Below are positions 6,588 through 14,878 of a stretch of DNA of 64,000 nucleotides, one piece after another. The stretch comes from Pseudomonadota bacterium (GTDB taxonomy: Bacteria; Pseudomonadota; Alphaproteobacteria; Rhodobacterales; Rhodobacteraceae). The notes under the pieces are model-generated. The model had not been told where the DNA came from, did not search any database, and saw only the letters and a list, made by a program, of their open reading frames with translations. The translations under genes and the position numbers were made by a program. Every line of letters begins with the position of its first letter. Within the stretch, counting starts at the first letter, position 1. Where the stretch lies: NCBI GenBank assembly GCA_021845805.1, contig JAJZVD010000005.1, positions 1 through 64,000 of the forward strand, read 5' to 3'.

Positions 6588-8135
6588 TCAGGCGAAGCTG
6601 CGGATCGTCTTCAGCGCGCCATCCAGCGTCTCGCCCTTTTCGTCGCGCAGCGCGGCCTCGCGCAGGCGGCGGGCCCAGTCGGCGGCGTCGTCGCGCCCGG
6701 CCACCAGCGCCACCCCGTCCATTACCCGGTCGTATTTCGACTGGCCGCGGGCGTGGGTGTCGGAATAGCCCTTGATCAGCCGCCGCATCCGGATGACCTC
6801 GACCGCCAGATCGTAGTCGGCGGGCAGGTGGCCCAGCGCGGTGGCCAGCCAGCGGTCCAGATGCGCCATCTCTTCGGCATGGCGCAGGTTGCCACGGCGC
6901 CAGCGGCGCAGACCGGCCAGCAGCCACAGTTGCAGAAAGGGCCAGACCCGGTCGCTGCGCAGGCGGCGGCCGCGGTTGAACAGGCGGTCGATCTGCCGCA
7001 TCCGCGCCGGGTTGGCGGCAAGGCGGGCGCCCAGACGGGCAGGCAAGAGGCGCACCAGTTCCTCGGCCCGCGGGTGCAGGAACTCGGTCAGGTGCAGAAG
7101 CTGCGCCTCGCCCGCCCCCATCTCGCGGCCGATGCGGGCAAAGCGGGCGGGCCGCGTCTTCTGGTCGGCCACGCGGATCACGTCGTCATAGGCCATGGCG
7201 TTGGCCAGATACTTCGCCGCCTCGCGCGCCAGCCGCCAGCCCTGCACGGCGCTGTCGCGCGCCAGGATGGCGCCCAGCCGGTCGAGGTATTCGGCGCCAT
7301 AGGCGGTGTCCTGGAAATCCACCACCTTGCGCAGGCCGGGTTCGGCCAGTGCGGCCACCGGCGCGGGCAGGGCGGCGGCGCGGGCCACCAGCGCCTGCCA
7401 TTCGGCAAGCTGCCGCCGCGGCCCGGTGGCGCCACGGGCGGCGGCGGGCGCTGCCGCCGCGGGGGCGGGCGCATCGGCGCCGCCGGTCGTCGCGATGGCG
7501 AAGGCCTCGGCAAAGGCGGCAAGGCTCGCCTCGGCGCCGCGGCCATCGGCGCGGATCGCGGCTTCGAAGGCCGCGCGGGGAAAGGGCAGCGCACCAGACC
7601 CCGCCAGCGCCCCGAAGAGACTGGCCGAGATCACCGTGCGATGGGCCACCGCGATGCGTTCCATGTCGAAGATCACCTGGCGGCGCGCGGCCACCCCGGC
7701 CGCGGCGCGCACCTCTCCGCTGTTCGCGATGCCGTCGCCGGGCACCGTCTTTTCCGAGACCGCCAGTGCCCGGTGGCTGGAGGCGATCAGCGTGGTCCGG
7801 TCGGGGGTGACAAAGCCGCGCAGGATGGCGCGGCCCGCCTCCATCATCTCGGCCGCGACCAGCACATCGACATCCCCCGCCGCGGGCAGCAGCGAGAAGA
7901 CCGGCGCCTTTGGCCCCAGCGGCGCCATTTCCAGATAGTAGATCGTGGCGCCCGTGCGCTGCGCCACCCCGGCGACCGAGGTCGCCTGCACCGCATAGCC
8001 GCTGGCGCGGGCGACCGCCTCGACCCAGTTGGTCAGCACGCCGCCGCCCTGACCGCCCACCGCCATGATCGCCAGCTTGAGGATGCCCGCCAGCTGCGGG
8101 TCGGGCGTGCCTTCGGGCAGGATCGGGGCGTTCAT
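6588..8135 (-). CDS. iorB: indolepyruvate ferredoxin oxidoreductase, beta-type subunit with DUF6537-like C-terminus
   Basis: The product has 515 residues, much longer than archaeal IorB (about 200). The N-terminal third is the POR-gamma-type domain (MAVGGQGGGVLTNWVE, then TSVAGVAQRTGATIYYLE). A low-complexity Ala/Pro linker follows near residue 220. The remaining 280 residues form a helical extension rich in Arg and Leu that I associate with DUF6537. With IorA it should oxidatively decarboxylate aryl-2-oxoacids such as indolepyruvate to the acyl-CoA, reducing ferredoxin. The ATG at 8133-8135 overlaps the iorA stop (ATGA). It is the last gene of a five-gene minus-strand operon starting at 13149. 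Confidence 0.85.
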   Translation of the reverse strand: MNAPILPEGTPDPQLAGILKLAIMAVGGQGGGVLTNWVEAVARASGYAVQATSVAGVAQRTGATIYYLEMAPLGPKAPVFSLLPAAGDVDVLVAAEMMEAGRAILRGFVTPDRTTLIASSHRALAVSEKTVPGDGIANSGEVRAAAGVAARRQVIFDMERIAVAHRTVISASLFGALAGSGALPFPRAAFEAAIRADGRGAEASLAAFAEAFAIATTGGADAPAPAAAAPAAARGATGPRRQLAEWQALVARAAALPAPVAALAEPGLRKVVDFQDTAYGAEYLDRLGAILARDSAVQGWRLAREAAKYLANAMAYDDVIRVADQKTRPARFARIGREMGAGEAQLLHLTEFLHPRAEELVRLLPARLGARLAANPARMRQIDRLFNRGRRLRSDRVWPFLQLWLLAGLRRWRRGNLRHAEEMAHLDRWLATALGHLPADYDLAVEVIRMRRLIKGYSDTHARGQSKYDRVMDGVALVAGRDDAADWARRLREAALRDEKGETLDGALKTIRSFA

Positions 8136-10282
8136 GCCGCGTCTCCGGTCAGGTCCAGCCGGGCGCGGGCGCGGCGGGCCTGCAACCAGCCGATGACGGC
8201 GGCCGACAGGCGGGCGCGGGCGCGTTCCCAGCGGCCGGGGTTGTGCACCACGTCGGCGCGGTAGAACGAGGGGCAGAGAACGGCGGCATCGGCCACCTCG
8301 CCACAGTTGCCGCAGCCCACGCAGCTTTGGTCGATCGCGGCGACGGGGTCGTCGCGCAGCGGGTCGTCCAGCGTCTTGAGCGACAGCGACGGGCAGCCCG
8401 ACAGGCGCATGCAGGCATGATCGCCCGTGCAGAGCGCCTCGTCCACGCCGAAGCGCGGCGCCTCGACGCGGCGGCCGTCGCGGATCGCCTGGTTGCGCAG
8501 CGGGCGTTCGCGGCGCTGGCGGTTCAGCATGCATTCCGACGAGGCGACGATGACCTTGGGGCCGGCGTAGTCGGTCGTCAGCGCCTCGCGTATGGTGGCC
8601 AGCATCTTCGGCACGTCATAGGTGCGGTCGATCTGGCGCACCCATTCCACCCCCACGCCGCGCAGCGCAGCGGTGATCGGGTGCTTGGTCGATTTCGTGG
8701 CGTTCTCTGCGCGCGAGGACAGCACGTCCTGCCCGCCGGTTGCAGCGGAATAGTAGTTGTCGACGATCACGGTCAGGCTGTCGGACTTGTTGAAGACCAT
8801 GTTGCCGATCGACGAGGACAGACCGTTGTGCCAGAACCCGCCATCGCCCAAGATCGAGATCGCGCGCTTTTCGCCGCCGCCGTCAAAGGCCGCGTTGGAC
8901 GCTGGGCCAAGGCCGTAGCCCATGGTGGCGCCGCCGATCTCGAACGGGGGCAGGCAGGCGAACAGGTGGCAGCCGATGTCGCCGGTGATCTGGTGCTTGC
9001 CCAGTTCGCCCTGCGCCAGTTTCAGCGCGGCGAAGATCGGGCGTTCGGGGCAGCCGGTGCAGAAGCCCGGCGGGCGGATCGGCACGGTCCTGGACAGGTC
9101 GGGGATCGGCGGCTGTTCGGCATTGGGCGCCAGCCGCTGCGCGGGCAGATAGCCGGGCGCGCACCTGCGCAGGAAGCCCGCGACGGCATCGAGCATCACC
9201 TGCCCGGTGTATTCCCCGGCCATCGGAAAGATGTCCTTGCCGTGCAGCGCGACCGTGGCCCCGGCCTTGTAGAGCATCGCGCCGAAGGCCTGTTCGAGGA
9301 ATTCGGGCTGGCCTTCCTCGACCACCAGAACGGCATCCTTGCCTTCGCAGAAGGTCAGGAACTCTTCGGGCACCAGCGGGTAGGTGACGTTCAGTACGAA
9401 AAGCGGAATGCGGCTTTCGCCATAAAGGTCGGCCAGCCCCAGCCGCTGCAAGGCCCGGATGACGCCGTTGTACATCCCCCCCTGCAAGACGATGCCGACC
9501 GGCGCGGACGTGGGGCCGAAGCGTTCGTTCAGGCCCCGCTCGCGGATGAATTCCAAGGCGGCTGGCCAGCGGTTCTTCACCTTGTCCTGTTCCTGCACGA
9601 AGGACATCGGCGGCAGGACCACGCGGATGAAATCGCTTTGCGGGTTGGCCAGCGCATCGGCCACCGTCATCGCCGGGCGCCGGTTGGCGCGCGTCGTGAA
9701 GGTGCCGGTGACATGGCAGGACCGGATGCGCACCGTCAGCATCACCGGGCTGTTCGAGGCCTCGGACAGTTCGAACCCCTGTTCCACCGCCTTGACGATG
9801 GCGGGCAGGCTGGGGCGCGGGTCCATCAGCCAGACCTGGCTTTTCATCGCGAAGGCGTGGCTGCGTTCCTGCATGATCGAGGAGCCTTCGCCGTAATCCT
9901 CGCCCACGATGATGAGCGCGCCGCCGTTCACCCCAGACGAGGCCAGGTTGGCCAGCGCGTCCGACCCCACGTTGACCCCCACCGGCCCCTTGTAAGTGAC
10001 CGCCCCGCGGATCGGGTAATGCACCGATGCCGCCAGCATCGCGGTGGCCGCCGCCTCGGATGCGTTGGCCTCGAAGCGCACGCCCAGTTCGCCCAGGATG
10101 TCCTGCGCATCGGCCAGCACATCCATCAGGTGGCTGATCGGCGCGCCCTGATAGCCGCCGACATAGCCCACCCCGCATTCCAGCAGCGCCTTGGTGATCG
10201 CAAGGATGCCTTCGCCGGTGAAGGTCTCGCCCTCGCCCAGGCGCAGTTTCTGGACCTCTTTGGCAAAGGAACGTTCGGCCAT
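8132..10282 (-). CDS. iorA: indolepyruvate ferredoxin oxidoreductase, alpha-type subunit
   Basis: The product has 716 residues. N-terminal pyrimidine-binding domain: GYVGGYQGAPISHLMD and RFEANASEAAATAMLAA, with GPVGVNVGSD. Central region: a CTGCPERP motif. TPP-binding domain: GDIGCHLFACLPPF to SILGDGGFWHNGL. The C-terminal ferredoxin-like domain has cysteines in CTGDHACMRLSGCPS and CVGCGNCGEV, enough for two Fe-S clusters. Established role: ferredoxin-dependent oxidation of arylpyruvates. The gene sits 26 nt downstream of a MarR gene and overlaps iorB. The Fe-S pattern is intact, so the complex looks functional. The precise 2-oxoacid is inferred from the isatin-hydrolase-like neighbour. Confidence 0.9.
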   Translation of the reverse strand: MAERSFAKEVQKLRLGEGETFTGEGILAITKALLECGVGYVGGYQGAPISHLMDVLADAQDILGELGVRFEANASEAAATAMLAASVHYPIRGAVTYKGPVGVNVGSDALANLASSGVNGGALIIVGEDYGEGSSIMQERSHAFAMKSQVWLMDPRPSLPAIVKAVEQGFELSEASNSPVMLTVRIRSCHVTGTFTTRANRRPAMTVADALANPQSDFIRVVLPPMSFVQEQDKVKNRWPAALEFIRERGLNERFGPTSAPVGIVLQGGMYNGVIRALQRLGLADLYGESRIPLFVLNVTYPLVPEEFLTFCEGKDAVLVVEEGQPEFLEQAFGAMLYKAGATVALHGKDIFPMAGEYTGQVMLDAVAGFLRRCAPGYLPAQRLAPNAEQPPIPDLSRTVPIRPPGFCTGCPERPIFAALKLAQGELGKHQITGDIGCHLFACLPPFEIGGATMGYGLGPASNAAFDGGGEKRAISILGDGGFWHNGLSSSIGNMVFNKSDSLTVIVDNYYSAATGGQDVLSSRAENATKSTKHPITAALRGVGVEWVRQIDRTYDVPKMLATIREALTTDYAGPKVIVASSECMLNRQRRERPLRNQAIRDGRRVEAPRFGVDEALCTGDHACMRLSGCPSLSLKTLDDPLRDDPVAAIDQSCVGCGNCGEVADAAVLCPSFYRADVVHNPGRWERARARLSAAVIGWLQARRARARLDLTGDAA

Positions 10283-10308
10283 CTGGGTATCCTCGTAAGT
10301 CGCGGACG

Positions 10309-10791
10309 TCAGAAATCGTGCTTGCGGATGTTCGACAGGATCTTTTGCAGCGTGGTGACGAAGGCGAGCCGTTCGGCATCGGGAATGCCGCTGAACATGC
10401 GCGCGTAATTCGCCGCCATCGTGGGCCAGAGCCGCTCGAAGGCGGCGCGGCCGGCGTCGGTGATCGCCACGCGGCTGGCGCGGCTGTCGGCGGCGTCGGC
10501 CTCGCGCCGGATCAGCCCTTCGGCTTCCAGCGCGACCAGCGCCCGGCTGAGCGTGGATTGCTCGGTTACCGCATAGACGGCCAGTTGCCCGATCTGAAGG
10601 TTGTCGATGACCGAAAGCACGGCCAGCGCCCGCATCTTGGGCGTAGTCAGGCCCTGCGCCGCCATCTCTTCGCGCAGGCCCGCGTTGTAGCGCCCCATGA
10701 TGCGGTTCATCAGATAGGGGGCAAAGTTGTGCAGGCCGATTTCGCCAAGCCGCGGCGGATCGTCCAGCGTGGGTCGGGTCAGGTCGTTCAT
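10309..10791 (-). CDS. MarR-family transcriptional regulator
   Basis: The product has 160 residues. The dimerisation helices frame a winged helix: GLTTPKMRALAVL, then the recognition region AVTEQSTLSRALVALEAEGLIRRE, and the wing DSRASRVAITDAG. MarR proteins usually sense aromatic compounds and repress adjacent catabolic operons. The start codon lies inside the end of the upstream FAD oxidoreductase gene (4-nt overlap), so the regulator is made with the operon it probably controls. A likely operator is the AT-rich palindrome at 13222-13231, upstream of the operon's first gene. Confidence 0.88.
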   Translation of the reverse strand: MNDLTRPTLDDPPRLGEIGLHNFAPYLMNRIMGRYNAGLREEMAAQGLTTPKMRALAVLSVIDNLQIGQLAVYAVTEQSTLSRALVALEAEGLIRREADAADSRASRVAITDAGRAAFERLWPTMAANYARMFSGIPDAERLAFVTTLQKILSNIRKHDF

Positions 10792-12356
10792 GCGCCCATC
10801 CTCTTGGCCAGCAGATAGCCCGATCCGCCGCCAAGGCCCGGCCCGGGATGGGTCGAGGCGCCGATATGGTGCAGGCCGCGGATCGGCGTGCTGCCGTTAC
10901 TGGAATGCGCGAAGGGGCGCCAGACGAAGAACTGGTCGATCGCGCAGGCGCCGCCATAGGGGTCGCCGCCGACAAGGTTGATGTTCATCGCCTGCAGGTC
11001 GGCCGGTGACACCGCACGGCGCGCCAGCCGGATGGCGGCGAAATCGCGGATGTGGCGGGCGAGGATCGCCTCGATCCGGTCGGCGAAGGCCTCGCGCGTC
11101 GCCTCGGTCCAGTCGGGCGTGGTGGCAATCCGGCCCGCGGCGTCGCCCTTGATGAGGCGGGGCGCATCGGGGATCTGCAACCACAGGATCGCCTGTCCGT
11201 CGGGGCAGCGCGACGGGTCAAGCCGGTGCGGCTGGCCCACGCAGATCGTGGGCGTGGCGGGCAGCATCCCGCGTTCGGCCTCGTTGGCGGATTTCGAGAC
11301 CGCGTCGATCCCGTCGCTGAGGTGGATCAGCGCCACGTCATCCAGCCCCGGCGTCAGCCATTCGGGCGGGCGCGACAGGGCGAAGTGCAACTGGAAATCG
11401 CCGCGGCCGTGGCGGAAGCGGCGCAGCGCGGCACGCTCTTGCGGAAGGTCGGCATCGCGCAGGAGGCGGGTGTAAAGCTGCCCCGGCGCGACCGAGGCGA
11501 TGACCGAGGGCGCGGCGATCACCTCGCCCGCTGCGGTGGCGACGCCGGTGACGCGGCCGCCTTCGGTCAGGATGCGGTTCACGTCGGCGCCGGTGCGGAT
11601 CGTGCCGCCCTGCGCCTCGATCAGGGCGCGGAAGGCGCGCGCCACGGCGCCCGCGCCGCCCTTGGCCACCGGGGCCCCAGCGGCCTCCAGCGCGAAGGCG
11701 ATGACCTTGCCCATCTGGCCGGAATAGGTGGATTCAGGGGTCAACCCGGTGTGCAGCACCCAGGGCGCCCAAAGCGCCTGCACCATGTCAGAGCCGTAGC
11801 CCGACTCCAGCCAGCCGCGGGCGGGGGCCAGCGCCTGCCCCATCCAGGCCGCCAGCCCGCGCGGGCCCCGGCGCCAGGCCTGGCCGATCAGCAGCTTCAG
11901 GGTGGGCCAGCTCCAGAGTGCGCCGCCAAGCAGCGCGAACAGGAAGGGCGCGTCGGCCTCGACCCCGCCCACGTCGGCGGCATGGGCGGCGCCGTCGCCG
12001 GGCGACAGCGCCTCGAATGCGGCCACGTTCGCGGCGCGGTCCGTCGTCAGCACCAGCGCCCGGCCATCGGGGCGCAGCACGGCGGTGGGATGGGGCGTGT
12101 GGCAGAATTCCAGCCCGTGCCGCGCCAGGGCGGGCCCCAGCGCGGCATGGGCCGGAGAGGTCAGGAACAGCACGAAGGTCGCAGCCATCACGTCATGCTG
12201 GAAGCCGGGCAGGGTGATCTCGGCCGTCTTCATGCAGCCGCCCACCGCGTCCTCGCGTTCGAGGACGAGGACGCGGGCGCCCTTGCCGGTCAGCAGGGCG
12301 GCGGCAACCAGCGCATTGATGCCGCTGCCGATGATGACGTGATCCCACCCCGCCAT
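10788..12356 (-). CDS. phytoene-desaturase-like FAD oxidoreductase (first copy)
   Basis: The product has 522 residues. The N-terminal FAD dinucleotide-binding motif is IIGSGINALVAAALL, followed by VLEREDAVGGCMKT, the RxGG-type FAD contact. The C-terminal FAD motif lies near the end (HHIGASTHPGPGLGGGSGYL). It belongs to the CrtI/amine-oxidase superfamily but lies in no carotenoid cluster. A second member is transcribed divergently at 13258. Such pairs oxidise or desaturate small ring or amine substrates in catabolic clusters; here an indolic substrate is inferred from context. The start is 4 nt downstream of the isatin-hydrolase-like stop. Confidence 0.85.
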   Translation of the reverse strand: MAGWDHVIIGSGINALVAAALLTGKGARVLVLEREDAVGGCMKTAEITLPGFQHDVMAATFVLFLTSPAHAALGPALARHGLEFCHTPHPTAVLRPDGRALVLTTDRAANVAAFEALSPGDGAAHAADVGGVEADAPFLFALLGGALWSWPTLKLLIGQAWRRGPRGLAAWMGQALAPARGWLESGYGSDMVQALWAPWVLHTGLTPESTYSGQMGKVIAFALEAAGAPVAKGGAGAVARAFRALIEAQGGTIRTGADVNRILTEGGRVTGVATAAGEVIAAPSVIASVAPGQLYTRLLRDADLPQERAALRRFRHGRGDFQLHFALSRPPEWLTPGLDDVALIHLSDGIDAVSKSANEAERGMLPATPTICVGQPHRLDPSRCPDGQAILWLQIPDAPRLIKGDAAGRIATTPDWTEATREAFADRIEAILARHIRDFAAIRLARRAVSPADLQAMNINLVGGDPYGGACAIDQFFVWRPFAHSSNGSTPIRGLHHIGASTHPGPGLGGGSGYLLAKRMGA

Positions 12357-12360
12357 CGGC

Positions 12361-13149
12361 TTAGCGCGCCACCAGCGCCAGCGCGCGGATCGGGCTGCCG
12401 GTGCCCTGCACCAGCTTCAGCGGCGCCACGATCAGGATCGCCCCTTTCGGCGGCAGCTTGTCGAGGTTGGCGAGGCTGGCCAGACCATAGCGGTTGGCCT
12501 TGTGCAGCAGGTTGTGCGCGGGGAAGGGGGGGGTCATGCCGCCGGCCTGCCCGGCATCGGTGCCGATGCACTGCGTGCCCCAGCCCAGCGCCCCCTTCGA
12601 CAGGATGTAGTCGATGCAATCCGGGGTCGGCCCCGGCGAATGCGGGCCGGTGGCATCGGCGTTCAGATACAGCGCCTCGTCATGGGCGCGCTTGTCCCAG
12701 TCGGACCGCATCACGACCCATTCGCCCGCGTTGATCGCGCCGTGCCTGGCCTCCCATGCCTGCACGCCCGCGGCGGTCAGCAGGAAATCGGGGTTCGCCG
12801 CCACCTCGGCGGAACAGTCGATGACGTTCACCGGCGCGACGAAGTTCTTCGCCGGGATCGTGTCGGTGTAGCCGTCGGGATAGTCCTTGCCGGTGATCCA
12901 GTGGTGCGGCGCATCGAAATGGGTGCCCGAATGCTCGCCGATCTTCAGCCAGTTCCAGGCCCAGAACGGGCCATCCTTGTCATATTCCGAGATCTTGTGG
13001 ACCTCGATCCTGGGCGTGTCCTTGGCCAGTTCGGGCGGCAGCTTCAGCAGGGGCGTATCGGGGCCAAGCGGGCCGGAAAGGTCCACCACCTCGACCCCGC
13101 CCTGCATCAGAAGCGTGCCAAGCTCTGCCAGAATGTTCTTTGCGGCCAT
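12361..13149 (-). CDS. cyclase-family metal hydrolase, probable isatin hydrolase
   Basis: The product has 262 residues, longer than KynB formamidases (about 210) and equal to isatin hydrolases. The metal-binding motif is HSGTHFDAPHH with His73, His77 and Asp79. Ser225 lies in the segment YGLASLANLDKLP. From memory these four residue numbers coincide with the Mn ligands and the gating Ser of Labrenzia isatin hydrolase, and long stretches such as HKISEYD, WITGKDY and GPHSPGPTPD look the same. The reaction would be isatin plus water to isatinate. It is the first gene of the minus operon, with GGGAGAG as ribosome site. The divergent promoter region carries an AT-rich palindrome. Confidence 0.82.
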   Translation of the reverse strand: MAAKNILAELGTLLMQGGVEVVDLSGPLGPDTPLLKLPPELAKDTPRIEVHKISEYDKDGPFWAWNWLKIGEHSGTHFDAPHHWITGKDYPDGYTDTIPAKNFVAPVNVIDCSAEVAANPDFLLTAAGVQAWEARHGAINAGEWVVMRSDWDKRAHDEALYLNADATGPHSPGPTPDCIDYILSKGALGWGTQCIGTDAGQAGGMTPPFPAHNLLHKANRYGLASLANLDKLPPKGAILIVAPLKLVQGTGSPIRALALVAR

Positions 13150-13204
13150 CGTTCTCTCCCTGTGCCTGCGCCCTGCCGGGCCTTGGTCTGACTGCGGATG
13201 ATGC

Positions 13205-13236
13205 TAGACAAATTTATATGCATTTGCAAATATACA
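13205..13236. promoter_or_regulatory. divergent promoter with candidate MarR operator
   Basis: The region is AT-rich in an otherwise GC-rich intergenic region. It contains the perfect 10-bp palindrome ATTTGCAAAT (13222-13231), flanked by TAGACA (13205-13210) and TATACA (13231-13236), which look like weak promoter hexamers for the plus strand. It lies 56 nt from the isatin-hydrolase-like start and about 27 nt from the plus-strand GTG start. That is the usual place for a repressor of both genes. Assignment to the MarR protein at 10309 is inference. Confidence 0.5.
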
Positions 13237-13257
13237 GTTGGAAACAGGAGGACGAAC

Positions 13258-14832
13258 GTGGCGGCTTCCTTTGACGCGATCCTGATCGGCGCCGGGCACA
13301 ACAGCCTGGCCTGCGCGGCACATCTGGCGGCGAAGGGCTGGCGCGTGGGCGTGTTCGAACGGGCCGCCATTCCGGGCGGCGCGGTCAAGACACTGGAATT
13401 GACCGAGCCGGGATTTCGCCACGACTGGGCGGCCATGAACCTGTCGCTGTTCGCGGGGTCCGGTTTTCTCAAGCAATATCAACAGGAAATGGTGGGGCAC
13501 GGGCTGGCATTCGCGCCGGTGGCCAATTGCTTTGCCTCGGTCTTTCCGGATGGGCGGTGGCTGGGCGTGGGCACCGACAGAGCCGCCACGACACAACGGA
13601 TAGCGGCGCTGTCGGCGGCCGACGCCAAGCGGTGGGAAGACCTGACGGCCGCGTTTCCCGACCGCGCCCAGGATCTCTTCGCGCTGCTGGGCAGCCCGAT
13701 GAATTTGCGTGCAATTGCATATTTCGGCTGGAAGCTGTGGCGCCGCCGCGGGGTGGCCGGGTCGCTGGACCTGCTGCGCTTCCTGCTGTCGTCACCGCGC
13801 GCCTGGCTGACCGAGACCTTCGAGACGCCCGAACTGCGGGCGACGCTGGCCGCATGGGGGATGCACCTCGATTTCGCGCCCGACATCGCGGGGGGCGCGA
13901 TGTTCCCTTATCTGGAGGCGATGGCGAATCAGGCCTTCGGCATGGTGCTGGGTCAGGGTGGCGCCGATACGGTGATCCGGGCGCTGGTGGCGATGGTCAC
14001 CGCGCGCGGCGGCGTGGTGGAATGCGGCGCCGAGGTCAGCCGCGTGCTGACCGAGGGCGGCCGTGCCACCGGCATCAGGCTGGCCGACGGGCGCGAGATC
14101 GGGGCCACGCGGGCGGTGATCGCCAATGTGGCGCCGGGCGCGCTGGCGGGGCTGCTGCCGGGGGGCAGCGGCGATGCGCGGTTCGACGCGGGGCTGGCGG
14201 CCTTTGCCCATGCGCCGGGGACCATGATGATCCATCTGGCGATGGATGACCTGCCGCACTGGGCCGCCAGCCCCGCGCTGCGCGACTTTGCCTATGTCCA
14301 TGTCGCGCCCTCGCTCGACCAGATGGCGCGCACCTACCAGCAGGCCCGGGCGGGGCTGCTGCCTGACGCGCCGGTGGTGGTGGTGGGCCAGCCGACCGCC
14401 ATCGACCCCGGCCGGGCGCCCGCGGGCAAGCATGTGCTGTGGTTGCAGGTGCGGATGGTGCCCGGGACGATCCTGGGCGATGCCGCCGGGCAGATCGCCG
14501 CCACCGACTGGGAGGCTGCGAAAGGCCCGATGGCCGACCGCGCGCTGGACATCGTGGAGCGCCACGCGCCCGGCCTGCGCGGGCTGATCCGCGCGCGGCA
14601 TGTGGTGGGGCCGCTGGACCTGGCCGCCGACAACCCGAACCTCGTGGGGGGCGACCAGGTCTGCGGCAGCCACCACCTGTCGCAGCATTTCCTGTTCCGC
14701 CCGCTGCGCGGCCATGCCGACGGGTCGACCCCGGTCGAGGGGCTGCACCTGACCGGCGCGGGCGTCTGGCCCGGCGGCGGGCTGGGGGCGGGGCCGGGGT
14801 TCCTTCTGGCCCGGCGCCTTGCCGGCAACTGA
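13258..14832 (+). CDS. phytoene-desaturase-like FAD oxidoreductase (second copy)
   Basis: The product has 524 residues from GTG 13258, chosen because AGGAGGA (13247-13253) lies just upstream and the first residues lead straight into the FAD motif LIGAGHNSLACAAHL. An ATG at 13198 in the same frame would read through the operator and is rejected. FERAAIPGGAVKT follows, and the C-terminal FAD motif ends LTGAGVWPGGGLGAGPGFLL. It is a paralogue of the 10788-12356 protein, with the same domain order. It heads the plus-strand unit that continues into a peptide-type ABC importer, so import and oxidation are probably co-expressed. Confidence 0.85.
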   Translation: MAASFDAILIGAGHNSLACAAHLAAKGWRVGVFERAAIPGGAVKTLELTEPGFRHDWAAMNLSLFAGSGFLKQYQQEMVGHGLAFAPVANCFASVFPDGRWLGVGTDRAATTQRIAALSAADAKRWEDLTAAFPDRAQDLFALLGSPMNLRAIAYFGWKLWRRRGVAGSLDLLRFLLSSPRAWLTETFETPELRATLAAWGMHLDFAPDIAGGAMFPYLEAMANQAFGMVLGQGGADTVIRALVAMVTARGGVVECGAEVSRVLTEGGRATGIRLADGREIGATRAVIANVAPGALAGLLPGGSGDARFDAGLAAFAHAPGTMMIHLAMDDLPHWAASPALRDFAYVHVAPSLDQMARTYQQARAGLLPDAPVVVVGQPTAIDPGRAPAGKHVLWLQVRMVPGTILGDAAGQIAATDWEAAKGPMADRALDIVERHAPGLRGLIRARHVVGPLDLAADNPNLVGGDQVCGSHHLSQHFLFRPLRGHADGSTPVEGLHLTGAGVWPGGGLGAGPGFLLARRLAGN

Positions 14833-14878
14833 CGGACGAGTGACCAAAGACAAGAACAGCCAACAGGGATGAACCGCA

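Noticed and set aside
8243-10408. A 721-codon open frame on the plus strand opposite iorA
   Set aside because: Composition is His/Gly/Arg-rich without motifs. iorA on the other strand has complete TPP and Fe-S motifs.
8132-10975. Longer IorA with an extra N-terminal 230 residues
   Set aside because: The extension overlaps the MarR gene in another frame and lacks domains; ATG 10280-10282 starts the conserved POR domain.
13198-13257. ATG at 13198 as start of the second FAD oxidoreductase
   Set aside because: It would translate through the AT-rich palindrome and promoter-like hexamers. The GTG at 13258 has a strong AGGAGGA ribosome site.
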